Assembly (NCBI GenBank): GCA_964574405.1
Contig: CAZNNN010000001.1
Location: 1 to 58,473, forward strand
Reading direction: 5' to 3'
Length of the DNA: 58,473 bases
From: JBBAAW01 sp964574405
GTDB lineage: Bacteria; Patescibacteriota; WWE3; UBA101185; UBA10185
Part shown: positions 25,683-33,451 of the stretch, piece after piece
How positions within the stretch are numbered: position 1 is the first letter of the stretch
Layout of the letters: each line of letters opens with the position of its first letter
Notes under the pieces: generated by a model
Seen by the model: the letters and a program-made list of their open reading frames with translations, nothing else
Told to the model about the DNA's origin: nothing
Database searches by the model: none
Made by a program: the position numbers and the translations under genes

Positions 25683-25916
25683 ATGAATAAAATCGCAAAA
25701 ATTAAGGTCGACCGAAAAGCTTGCATTGGTGCAGCAACCTGTGTGGTGGTAAATCCTCAAGCCTTTGATTTGGATAACGAGTCGATAGCCATTATTAAAG
25801 ATGGTGCACTCCAAACTGGGGACGAGCTTTTGTTGATGGCGGCGCAGGCGTGTCCCGTATCGGCCATACTTTTATATGACGCAGACGGCAAACAAATCTA
25901 TCCCGTGGTAGAATAA
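25683..25916 (+). CDS. Ferredoxin with three cluster cysteines
   Basis: A 77-aa ferredoxin. The cluster motif reads CIGAATC (Cys14, Ala17, Cys20) with the distal Cys57 in ACPVSAI. The usual second Cys is Ala, which in single-cluster ferredoxins fits a [3Fe-4S] centre or a non-Cys ligand. ATG 25683 was chosen over GTG 25677. Its place in the suf operon suggests an electron donor to or client of Fe-S assembly. Confidence 0.88.
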   Translation: MNKIAKIKVDRKACIGAATCVVVNPQAFDLDNESIAIIKDGALQTGDELLLMAAQACPVSAILLYDADGKQIYPVVE

Positions 25917-25920
25917 TCTC

Positions 25921-26307
25921 ATGTCAACACAAATATTAAGCGATAACATGGAGCTAACTCCAAGTATGAACGCGCTGGCGGAGCAAAAGTTAGCCTCCCT
26001 CTTAGCTCATATCGAGCAGAGGAACAGGGATGAGGCAAGTATTAGAGTGGTGATAAATAAGTCACACAACCACGATAGGCTGTCAGTAAAGTTAGAAGCA
26101 ACTATTGAAGGGAAAATGTATTTTGGCGACGAGGCGGATTTTTTGTTAGAATCGGCCTTAATTAAGGCTATAAACGAGGTAGACAAGCAGTATTTAAAGG
26201 ACAAGGAAAAAACTAAAGAACGCAACTACGAAAAAAACAGGGACTTAAAACATTTTGATGGTGGAGACATTGGTATGGAAGATTCGGACGCATCTATGGG
26301 TGTTTAG
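25921..26307 (+). CDS. raiA: Ribosome hibernation promoting factor (HPF/RaiA family)
   Basis: The 128-aa protein has the beta-alpha fold that binds the 30S decoding centre and silences ribosomes in starvation: MELTPSMNALAEQKL, RVVINKSHNHDRLSVKLEATI, and DFLLESALIKAINEVDKQYLK. The C-terminus is Lys/Asp-rich. Its stop codon TAG (26305-26307) is made of the first bases of tRNA-Ile, a 10-base overlap. The last gene of the suf operon. Confidence 0.9.
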   Translation: MSTQILSDNMELTPSMNALAEQKLASLLAHIEQRNRDEASIRVVINKSHNHDRLSVKLEATIEGKMYFGDEADFLLESALIKAINEVDKQYLKDKEKTKERNYEKNRDLKHFDGGDIGMEDSDASMGV

Positions 26308-26373
26308 CTCAGTTGGTAGAGCGGCTGTCTTATACACAGTTGGTCCTAGGTTCGAGTCCTAGAGCACCCACCA
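26298..26373 (+). tRNA. tRNA-Ile (TAT anticodon), CCA encoded
   Basis: A 76-base cloverleaf. The acceptor GGGTGTT pairs with AGCACCC, the D-stem is GCTC/GAGC, and the anticodon stem GCTGT/ACAGT closes loop CTTATAC. The T-arm CTAGG-TTCGAGT-CCTAG is normal. The anticodon TAT would read AUA directly, without lysidine. It overlaps raiA by 10 bases, so RNase P processing of the suf transcript is expected. Confidence 0.9.
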
Positions 26374-26394
26374 AAGGACGAGCAAGTCCGCCAA

Positions 26395-27285
26395 TTATAT
26401 TTCCTCAAGAACCTCTTTGATTCCGGGTTTTTTAATCTTCATGTACTTTAAATATTTTTCCGTAGTAGTAAGGGTTTTGTGACCGGCAACCCTACAAATG
26501 GTTTGCAAACTTACCCCCATAGCCAGCTGATGACCTGTAAAAGTGTGGCGGAAATCGTTAACTTTAGAACCCTTAAGCCCCGCGCGTTTAAAAAGTCGCT
26601 CCATAGAAGACCTAATGTTTCTAATTAGAATGGCCTTTCCGCTTCTGGTGGTAAATAGAAAAGCGCTGTTAACCTGTCGCTCTGTGTCTATAAATTTTTG
26701 GAGAGCTTCTTTTGCCTTGGTATTTAAGGGAATAACACGCTCCTTTTGACTTTCTCTTTGGGGTACAAAAAGCGTAGCTGGTCTGCCCAAACTCAGATGA
26801 CTAACCTCCAAGCCTGCAAGCTCGGAGATCCTAATACCTGTTTGTAGCATAAGTTCTATCATAGTAAGGGTTTTGGGGTCTTTTCGCGCCACTTCCCTTA
26901 AAGCTAAACACTCTGTTTTACTAAAAATTTTAGGGGCTTTAGTAATTAACTTAGGATGTTTAATGTCTTTTGCTAGGTTGTTGGTAAGGTAGTTTCTTGT
27001 CACCAAAAAGTTTGCAAAACTTTTTATGGAGTTAATTTTTCTGGACACTGATTTTGGGCTAAGTTTTTTGGCGTCGTACAGATTCTGCAAAAACTCTTCT
27101 AAATGACGCGAAGACACTTCTTCCACAGCTGTAACCCCACAATTAAATAGATACTTTATAAGCTGGTCAAGATCTTTAGTATAGGCGGATGCTGTAAGAC
27201 TGGATTTTTTTCTGTCATACAGATCCTGCACAAACTCTTTTTGCGCTTTTTTTAAATTTGTTTTCATAGCTTGTTGGTGGGGCAT
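26395..27285 (-). CDS. Tyrosine recombinase (Xer/phage integrase family)
   Basis: A 296-aa recombinase with an N-terminal SAM-like DNA-binding domain (~1-110) and a catalytic domain. Catalytic residues are Arg in QTGIRISELAG, Lys in KERVIPLN, Arg in NDFRHTF, His in VAGHKTL, and Tyr in TEKYLKY. The first His of the usual HxxR box is Asn, a mild departure. It ends 21 bases from tRNA-Ile and is read toward it. It may be the chromosomal dimer-resolving Xer or an integrase remnant; no att repeats are seen. The ATG at 27267 is an alternative start. Confidence 0.88.
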   Translation of the reverse strand: MPHQQAMKTNLKKAQKEFVQDLYDRKKSSLTASAYTKDLDQLIKYLFNCGVTAVEEVSSRHLEEFLQNLYDAKKLSPKSVSRKINSIKSFANFLVTRNYLTNNLAKDIKHPKLITKAPKIFSKTECLALREVARKDPKTLTMIELMLQTGIRISELAGLEVSHLSLGRPATLFVPQRESQKERVIPLNTKAKEALQKFIDTERQVNSAFLFTTRSGKAILIRNIRSSMERLFKRAGLKGSKVNDFRHTFTGHQLAMGVSLQTICRVAGHKTLTTTEKYLKYMKIKKPGIKEVLEEI

Positions 27286-27305
27286 GCGGGCAAAATCTAT
27301 GGGTT

Positions 27306-27334
27306 ATTTTATCCATTTTTTGTTTTAATGTCAA
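27306..27334 (-). promoter_or_regulatory. Promoter of the tyrosine recombinase
   Basis: On the minus strand TTGACA (27329-27334), a 17-base spacer, TAAAAT (27306-27311). The ATG at 27285 lies 20 bases on, giving a short leader. Confidence 0.65.
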
Positions 27335-27352
27335 CCGTGCTATGCTTTTGGT

Positions 27353-27772
27353 GTGGATGCAAGATTTACCAAAAATTTAGCTGTTTCTGTGGTTTTACTA
27401 ATTCTTTCAGTTGCCTGTATTACTGCGACCTTAAAAGTGGCGCAAAGAAGTGGGCGACTTATTGAGGCAAAGAGGGAATTAGTGTCGTTACAACAACAAA
27501 AGTCTAACCTGGAAAAGGAAGTGCAATACCAACAGTCGCCGGAATTTGTGGAATTGGAGGCTAGAAACAAGCTAAATATGGTTAAACCTGGCGAAGAGGT
27601 TTATTTAAGACCTAAAATTTTGGGCGATGACTTGTTGGGGGTGCAAAGTGGGCGAGACGGTGCAACGGACAGTCCGTTAAGTTTACCACAAAGGTTTTTT
27701 GCCTCGGTTACAACAAGAGTCACCAGTTTGTTTGACAAAATCAGGGATTTTCTGCTATTATTCCAAAGTTAA
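27353..27772 (+). CDS. FtsB/DivIC-like septum protein
   Basis: A 139-aa bitopic protein: one membrane helix (about residues 8-28), then a coiled coil (IEAKRELVSLQQQKSNLEK) and the family's PEFVELEARNKLNMVKPGEEV segment. It is expected to join the FtsL/FtsQ division complex. The start is GTG 27353, six bases after a TATGCT that could be the -10 box. The initiator tRNA begins 10 bases after its stop, so both may be on one transcript. Confidence 0.85.
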   Translation: MDARFTKNLAVSVVLLILSVACITATLKVAQRSGRLIEAKRELVSLQQQKSNLEKEVQYQQSPEFVELEARNKLNMVKPGEEVYLRPKILGDDLLGVQSGRDGATDSPLSLPQRFFASVTTRVTSLFDKIRDFLLLFQS

Positions 27773-27782
27773 TGCGCGTTAT

Positions 27783-27856
27783 CGCGGGGTGGAGGAGTAG
27801 TACCTCGTCAGGCTCATAATCTGAAGACCCCGGTGCAAATCCGGGTCCCGCAACCA
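27783..27856 (+). tRNA. Initiator tRNA-fMet (CAT), atypical
   Basis: A 74-base tRNA with the initiator hallmarks C1:A72 mismatch (CGCGGGG / TCCCGCA) and A11:U24. The anticodon loop is CTCATAA. The stem TCAGG/TCTGA gives 29:41 A-U, 30:40 G-C and 31:39 G-U, not three G-C pairs. The D-loop AGTAGTA has a single G and the T-loop is TGCAAAT, with G at position 55. CCA is encoded. Confidence 0.92.
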
Positions 27857-27863
27857 AAAAAAC

Positions 27864-29111
27864 CTAAAGCATTTTTATCCAATCCAGAATAGGGAGCGTT
27901 ATAATTTTAAAACCGTCGATTTCGGTTTCGGTCTTGGTCTGATTAGTTACAGTCGTGCCCTCCTTTACGCCCAAATCTTTTAAACATAGTAAAAGTGATT
28001 GTTGAGCTCGTTCTAAAGTACGGGGATTCTGCGTGTCCCAACAGGTTTGGGTTATCTGTAAACCACCTTCAGCTTGAACCACAAAGGGTACTTCTTTATG
28101 TTGGTCGTTTTTCCAGTAGTGCATATCTTTTATATTATATTTTTGACTTTTTAACAGTTCCAAAAACATAAAATTCTCCATTTTCCACCCAAGATTTTGG
28201 CTAAAACTAAAACCTGCAAAATGTTGAAGTCCCGTGTCAATGCAATAAACCTTTCTGGGATTTCTTAAAACCTCTCTTTTTTTGTAGGAAAACACCTTTG
28301 GAAAAAACATTAAAAAGGCGTTCTCCATATACGAGAAATATTTTTCTACCGTATCGGATTTTATCTCTAAATTTTTTCCCATCTTGCCAAAGGTAATAAG
28401 ATTTGAGGCGTTGGTAAGACAAAAGTTAGCTAGCTCCTTAAATTTAGGAGCTTTTCTAACGGCATAGCGTTTTATTAAGTCTTTCTCTAGTAAATCGTTC
28501 CAGTAAGTTACCAGCACTTCCTTAGGATCTTGAGATAGCGTAGCTAAAGGAAAACCACCGTTCTCCAGAAAAGAATTTAAAAGAAGAACATCACTTTGTT
28601 GTGCTTTATAGGAAACATTTTTAAAATCCTTAAATTCCTTAAACGACAACGGGTACACGGTTATACCCACTTCCCCGCTTAGTATAATCCTAGCCGTGGA
28701 GGTTTCGTAAAGAATTTTTATTATTTTTTCCCAACCCGCAATTTTGGAAATTCCATCAAGCAATACCACAAAATCTCCACTATTAACTGATTCATGTTTG
28801 TACTTATTTATAACTTCTAAAAGTTGTGTAGGGGTTAATTTGGCTAATTTTGTATCTTCAAAGTTTATGTATAAAGTGTTTCTAGGATTTAACCCCAAGC
28901 CTATTAATCGCTTAGTAACCTGCCGCATTACATAGGATTTTCCAGATTTTCGTGGACCGGTTATTTCAACTACCTGGTTTGACTCGTAATACTTTTTTAA
29001 CACTAAACTGGTGTATCTATCCCTTGGAATACCCGTAGGTAAGCCGGCACCCCAATAATTCCACTGATATAAAGCCTTTTTAATTTCCTGAATAGTTTGA
29101 TTTTCCACCAC
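27864..29111 (-). CDS. Degenerate DUF4143-type P-loop protein, third gene of an AbiE operon
   Basis: A 415-aa homolog of the AAA/DUF4143 protein at 47820. Walker A is intact (GPRKSGKS). Walker B reads VVLLDGIS, where the paralog has LDEIQ, so the catalytic Glu is Gly. The region after sensor 1 is about 17 residues shorter (LSGEVGITVYPLSF). The C-terminal EIDFVV motif of the paralog is EVPFVV. ATP hydrolysis and any nuclease activity look compromised. It follows abiEii by 13 bases and likely belongs to the same unit. It may be a binding-only regulator or a decaying gene. Confidence 0.82.
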   Translation of the reverse strand: MVENQTIQEIKKALYQWNYWGAGLPTGIPRDRYTSLVLKKYYESNQVVEITGPRKSGKSYVMRQVTKRLIGLGLNPRNTLYINFEDTKLAKLTPTQLLEVINKYKHESVNSGDFVVLLDGISKIAGWEKIIKILYETSTARIILSGEVGITVYPLSFKEFKDFKNVSYKAQQSDVLLLNSFLENGGFPLATLSQDPKEVLVTYWNDLLEKDLIKRYAVRKAPKFKELANFCLTNASNLITFGKMGKNLEIKSDTVEKYFSYMENAFLMFFPKVFSYKKREVLRNPRKVYCIDTGLQHFAGFSFSQNLGWKMENFMFLELLKSQKYNIKDMHYWKNDQHKEVPFVVQAEGGLQITQTCWDTQNPRTLERAQQSLLLCLKDLGVKEGTTVTNQTKTETEIDGFKIITLPILDWIKML

Positions 29112-29124
29112 CGTATCTCATCCG

Positions 29125-29961
29125 TTAGTAATTGGCTACAAGCCTAAAATACTGCTCTTTAAAGCTCTCCGCCCATCTTTCTGCGTACACTTTGTTTTCC
29201 AGAAGATTTACAATATCAATATAGATATCGTTTGGTCGTAGAGTATTAATTTTTTTAGTTAACGCTTCAAATGCCTGCTCTGTGGTATAAGAACTATCTC
29301 CATCCTTTAATAACTTCTCCTCTTTTGGCGTTACACCTTTCTGCATATACCAAATCAAATCATAAAAATCACGACCCTTTACAAAAACATCCTCCGAGCC
29401 TTTCCTAAAGTTTCTCTCAAGGCAAGCCAGTATTTTTCCAGCAAATAATGAAGGTAGACTAAAATGGCTTACCACAAAACTTCTGCCATGCAGAAAAAGT
29501 GGTTTTTTTTCAATATCCGCCTGTTGCTTGTGATTAGAAAATTCAACCTTAATAAATAACCTCTCGTTTTCCATTGTTGAAAGTCCCAATTGGTACAAAA
29601 TTGGCAACTTTACTGTAAAGCGTCTTATACCCCTTTCTCCCATTTGTCTTTTTACATCCAAGCCTTCATACCCTAAAATTTGCTTAAAATATTTGATTAT
29701 GTCTGTTTCAAATCCATCAAAATTATTTATACTAGTGGCATCAAAATCCAAATCCTCAGACAGCCTATCCAAACCGTAAACATAGCGTAAACAAGTTCCA
29801 CCATAAAAGTTTATGGTGTGGTAATTTTTGCTGTTGTATAAAAAGTCCAATATATAGGCGTGTATATATTCTTTTGCAAATAACTTTTTAACCTCTATTC
29901 TGGTGTCTGGGTTTTTAGTGTCAAGATACATTTTAATTTGAGTAATTAGATTTTCTTCCAT
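29125..29961 (-). CDS. abiEii: AbiEii-type nucleotidyltransferase toxin
   Basis: A 278-aa DUF1814 nucleotidyltransferase. Signature residues are INFYGGTCLRYVYG and RLSEDLDFD near residues 50-75, then KVEFSNHK and a helical C-terminal half. AbiEii is the toxin of the type IV AbiE toxin-antitoxin and phage-abortive-infection systems; related enzymes modify tRNA ends. It overlaps abiEi by 16 bases, indicating coupled translation. Motif residues look intact. Confidence 0.9.
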   Translation of the reverse strand: MEENLITQIKMYLDTKNPDTRIEVKKLFAKEYIHAYILDFLYNSKNYHTINFYGGTCLRYVYGLDRLSEDLDFDATSINNFDGFETDIIKYFKQILGYEGLDVKRQMGERGIRRFTVKLPILYQLGLSTMENERLFIKVEFSNHKQQADIEKKPLFLHGRSFVVSHFSLPSLFAGKILACLERNFRKGSEDVFVKGRDFYDLIWYMQKGVTPKEEKLLKDGDSSYTTEQAFEALTKKINTLRPNDIYIDIVNLLENKVYAERWAESFKEQYFRLVANY

Positions 29962-30617
29962 ATGTTCTCCTTAAAATTCTGGTTAACAAGCCTCATTTTT
30001 CTAAGACCGCTTACCTCGCACCAGTTACTAAAAGAGGTAATCTGCTCTTCTGTAAATACCTCAAGGTTTAACCTTAATTCCTCTGCAACATCTGTCTTAA
30101 TAACTCTGCCACGGTTGTAAATAGGTCTAAAATACATGTAGTCAAAAAGGGCTTTTTCTAGTGTAGCCTCGTTTACTGTTATTCCGTAGTAATTTTTGCA
30201 AATAAAACCAGCATACAGGCTGGTTTTGATACTTTTATAATAAAAGCCTCCCACATCGTTTAAATATTTAGTTGTTGGTTTGGTTGTAACAGAGGTAATT
30301 GTATAAGTAGCGTCGGTTAAAATATTATGTTTCTGTAAAATATATTCTAACGACAGATAAGAGATAGGATTTAGTATCGAGGCTATTGACGGGATGTAAT
30401 CCATGTCACTTATATGTCGTCCGTAATAACTCTTTGTGGTGTAAATCCCCTTTTTAAGCTTTGTTAAATAACCTTTTTTTCTCCATCTGTTTACCATCTG
30501 CCAACACTGCTTGTAGGGTTTTTCCGACAATCTTGATAGCGCTTCAAAGGTAAAATAAGGTAATTTCTCCAGCTCACTTAACAACCTTTCTGTATCTGTA
30601 TTCTGGATACTTATCAT
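29946..30617 (-). CDS. abiEi: AbiEi-type antitoxin/regulator
   Basis: A 223-aa protein with an N-terminal winged helix (LPYFTFEALSRLSEKPYKQC, then VNRWRKKGYLTKLKKGIY) and the AbiEi C-terminal domain (SYLSLEYILQKHNIL, ATLEKALFDYMYF). The family represses its own promoter and counters AbiEii. ATG 30617 was chosen because TACTAT lies seven bases upstream; an earlier in-frame start at 30653 falls in the -35 box. Confidence 0.88.
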   Translation of the reverse strand: MISIQNTDTERLLSELEKLPYFTFEALSRLSEKPYKQCWQMVNRWRKKGYLTKLKKGIYTTKSYYGRHISDMDYIPSIASILNPISYLSLEYILQKHNILTDATYTITSVTTKPTTKYLNDVGGFYYKSIKTSLYAGFICKNYYGITVNEATLEKALFDYMYFRPIYNRGRVIKTDVAEELRLNLEVFTEEQITSFSNWCEVSGLRKMRLVNQNFKENIWKKI

Positions 30618-30624
30618 ATTTTGT

Positions 30625-30653
30625 ATAGTATCACGAACGCAGGTAACAATCAA
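30625..30653 (-). promoter_or_regulatory. Leaderless-type promoter of the abiE operon
   Basis: On the minus strand TTGATT (30648-30653), a 17-base spacer, TACTAT (30625-30630), seven bases, then ATG 30617. Confidence 0.65.
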
Positions 30654-30691
30654 GTGCTGTTTTATTCGGGATTATTATCATGTACTGGAAT

Positions 30692-32995
30692 CTACTCCGT
30701 CGACTGAATTATCTCGTTTGGTTGGTTGGTCCAGAGGATAAAGGGGTTGCGCAAAACGCCTTTTTTCATAAGTTCGTTAACAGGAACACTCAAGTCAAAA
30801 CCTTGGTCGTAAGTTTTAATTTTCATGTCCACTAGAAAATCTTTTTTTACCTCCGTAGAGTAGTTAGTAACTTCTTTAGACAGGGCGGACAACGCGTATA
30901 GAATTTTGTAGTGCGACTCGTCTAATACCTCCGGGTTAATAAATGTAATCGGCATTTCTTTTTCTGCCACAAAAAGTTTAAAATTGGTTAGATATTTTGC
31001 ATCGATGCCTCTTATTCTTAGGATGGCAAAATCCTGCGGAAGTGTGTACGAATCCAATGGAAAATCCAAATTTTCAAAACCATTTTCTGCTTTGCAACCG
31101 GGGAAATTTAGAATCTCGGTTGATTTTGTAGATACTGGGTCAATAATATCTACACCATCGTTTTGGGCGAATTTGTTTAGAGTCAAAGTTTCCAACTTTA
31201 CTACCTTGGGAGCCGGATTAAAGTTGCAGTTAAAAGTAAGTTGAGCTTTCACCACGGATGAGTTAGATGGATCGATTGATGTTACATCAGCAATAAAAAT
31301 TGGAGAAAACTCTGCTACGGTAAGATACTTTAATAGCTTTTGATTCTTAAGAAGCGTCTCAAAAACCTGATCCGCTTTTCTGGAAACAACGGCAAAGCTT
31401 TCTGTAACAGTAAATTTAGCTAAGGGCTTGTTTACCACCCGTTCTGCGGTTGGGGTGTAAATTAAATAGCCGTCGGCGTAAACATTAGAAGTACCGCTAT
31501 AGTAATAAGATTCAAAAAGCACATTTTTGCCCCACTTTTTGCTGTACGGCATAGCTATAACCGTGTCCTTAATGCCAATTAATGGCTCTAAAGCGTAGTT
31601 AGTTGGACGACTTTTCTGAAGCGGGGGATAAAAGATATTCAAGGCTAGAACGGCAAACATGGCAAGGATAATTAGTCGGCGATGTTTAGTGGAGAATAAC
31701 TTGGGATAATCAATAGCTTGATTTTTTAAAGCAAGAAGGATTAAAAATAAAATAGTTATACTTAAAGCCAAGAAACCAATGAGAGATTTTAGGTCGACAA
31801 AAGCTAACAGTAGTCCGTTTAGCACAATCGTAACGGGTAATAACCACTTGATAAAGTTCGTTTTTAATCTTGTAATGCGTATTTTTTGTGTTGATACTAT
31901 AACAATCTTTGTTAGATTGGGAATAATGAGGAAAAGACCAAAGAGAACTAAAATGTAATGAAAGAACAATAACCCAACTCTAAACAAATTCTGAGAGGTT
32001 AGATGGTTGGGAATATTAAGCGGATTTAGTGTAGTAGTAAGATATTTTAGTGGGTAATTAGGGTCGCCGAGAAGCAGGGCTTTAACGGTTAACGCATAAA
32101 AGATTGGAATGTAAAAGATAGCTAGAATAAGGAAAATAAAGGAAATGATGCCGGAATTTTTGGTTAAAAAGTTTAGCGCGCGTTGCAATTGATTTATATA
32201 GATGTTTTTCTCTAACAGCCCTTGGGGGTTGCGTACCAGCAGGATGAGAGGTTTATGCAAAGTAACTATAAATAGCAGAATAACAAGGGCGTACAGGGTA
32301 CTTTCAAAAAGCGCAGAGTCTTTAAAGGTTTTAAGTAGCTCGTGGGAAACGGACTCCGTAGTTTTTTCTTTGTCTGATACATTGGCAGAAGCCTGTGCTT
32401 TAGACAGAGCTTTAAAATAGTCGCCTAAATGTTTTTGATACTGCGGAGTTACTAACAAAACCTGTGGCAAAAGGTAGTACTTAACACCGTTTGTAGATAC
32501 AGGCTCAAGGGTTTGCAAAATTTTTGTAGACACGGAAGACTCAGTAGGATTTTGAGTAACAAAGTTTAGGCTATTTACCGCACAGAATATGCCTGGCGGT
32601 AAGGAAGCAGGCTCTGCGGAGTCGCAAATTAGAATCACACTCTGATAACCTAAAATTCCCTCTTTAATTTGTGGGGTAGTTTGAAATTGCGACGCCAAAA
32701 CTAGTAAATAACGGCCTTCTTTATTGGTAGTAACAACACTATCTTCCGTAAGCTTCTGATTGGTGTCACCGTTTTCTAATATCTCTAACAGTGTTTGCAG
32801 ATCCTTTTTGCTGGCAGGTGTGTTTAGTTTTATATTTTTTTGAGACAGAGTGTCCGTGGCTAGACCCCACGAGCTAAATAGGTCTTTGTAATACTCTAGC
32901 GAAGTTTGGGCTTTTACGGGTTCTCCTTGATAGACGATAAACACCGTTACAACTAGAATAATTGATGCTAGAACCCTACGGAATTTTTTAATCAT
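30692..32995 (-). CDS. Large membrane protein with signal peptide, unknown
   Basis: A 767-aa protein not recognised. It starts with a signal peptide (about 5-23, likely cut after VKA). An outside domain of ~200 residues is followed by about eight membrane helices between ~230 and 460, and a large outside domain to the end with many beta strands. It may handle export or assembly of an envelope component, but nothing catalytic is visible. ATG 32995 follows a GGGGGT ribosome-binding stretch and overlaps the previous gene by eight bases, so the two are cotranscribed. Confidence 0.78.
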   Translation of the reverse strand: MIKKFRRVLASIILVVTVFIVYQGEPVKAQTSLEYYKDLFSSWGLATDTLSQKNIKLNTPASKKDLQTLLEILENGDTNQKLTEDSVVTTNKEGRYLLVLASQFQTTPQIKEGILGYQSVILICDSAEPASLPPGIFCAVNSLNFVTQNPTESSVSTKILQTLEPVSTNGVKYYLLPQVLLVTPQYQKHLGDYFKALSKAQASANVSDKEKTTESVSHELLKTFKDSALFESTLYALVILLFIVTLHKPLILLVRNPQGLLEKNIYINQLQRALNFLTKNSGIISFIFLILAIFYIPIFYALTVKALLLGDPNYPLKYLTTTLNPLNIPNHLTSQNLFRVGLLFFHYILVLFGLFLIIPNLTKIVIVSTQKIRITRLKTNFIKWLLPVTIVLNGLLLAFVDLKSLIGFLALSITILFLILLALKNQAIDYPKLFSTKHRRLIILAMFAVLALNIFYPPLQKSRPTNYALEPLIGIKDTVIAMPYSKKWGKNVLFESYYYSGTSNVYADGYLIYTPTAERVVNKPLAKFTVTESFAVVSRKADQVFETLLKNQKLLKYLTVAEFSPIFIADVTSIDPSNSSVVKAQLTFNCNFNPAPKVVKLETLTLNKFAQNDGVDIIDPVSTKSTEILNFPGCKAENGFENLDFPLDSYTLPQDFAILRIRGIDAKYLTNFKLFVAEKEMPITFINPEVLDESHYKILYALSALSKEVTNYSTEVKKDFLVDMKIKTYDQGFDLSVPVNELMKKGVLRNPFILWTNQPNEIIQSTE

Positions 32996-33419
32996 CGCTA
33001 CCCCCTGCGTCACCCCCACAAATTATCTTGTGGTAAAAAATATCTTTTAGCACACCAAGCACCAAACAAAGATAACATAAAACCGCAGAAAATTCGGCAA
33101 TTTTATCCAGTTTGGCAATAAGCAAGAATGGGCAGAAAATTAAAAAAATAAGGGCTAAGGTGTAGGGGTATTTTCGGTCAACCAAAAAGCCAAAAAGCCC
33201 AGCCCATAGGCAAAAGGCAGAAAGGGCCAGGTACAAAATTCCCACTAAGCCCGCCGTATAAAGCACAACCAGAACCACCATCGAGAGTGCCACAAGTGAC
33301 GCAACAACACCGTTGATGTTAATGTCCAGCACTTTTTTTGCTACTTTATTTATGGGCAAGAAGAATACCCCAAACACGGCAATCAATAGCACGCAGATAA
33401 TGATATTAAAAACTGGCAT
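32988..33419 (-). CDS. Small polytopic membrane protein (143 aa)
   Basis: Four or five hydrophobic helices spread over the whole length, with a Cys/Gly/Asp-rich tail (IICGGDAGGSDD). No family recognised. TAATAT (33426-33431) ends six bases before ATG 33419, again a leaderless arrangement. Translational overlap with the following 767-aa gene suggests a two-component membrane assembly. Confidence 0.75.
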   Translation of the reverse strand: MPVFNIIICVLLIAVFGVFFLPINKVAKKVLDININGVVASLVALSMVVLVVLYTAGLVGILYLALSAFCLWAGLFGFLVDRKYPYTLALIFLIFCPFLLIAKLDKIAEFSAVLCYLCLVLGVLKDIFYHKIICGGDAGGSDD

Positions 33420-33451
33420 AGGGATATATTATCACAAAATGACAGTATATT

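Noticed and set aside
26298..27285. tRNA-Ile plus recombinase as a genomic island boundary
   Set aside because: I found no direct repeat of the tRNA 3' end on the far side and the genes beyond include housekeeping ones; the recombinase could be the normal Xer.
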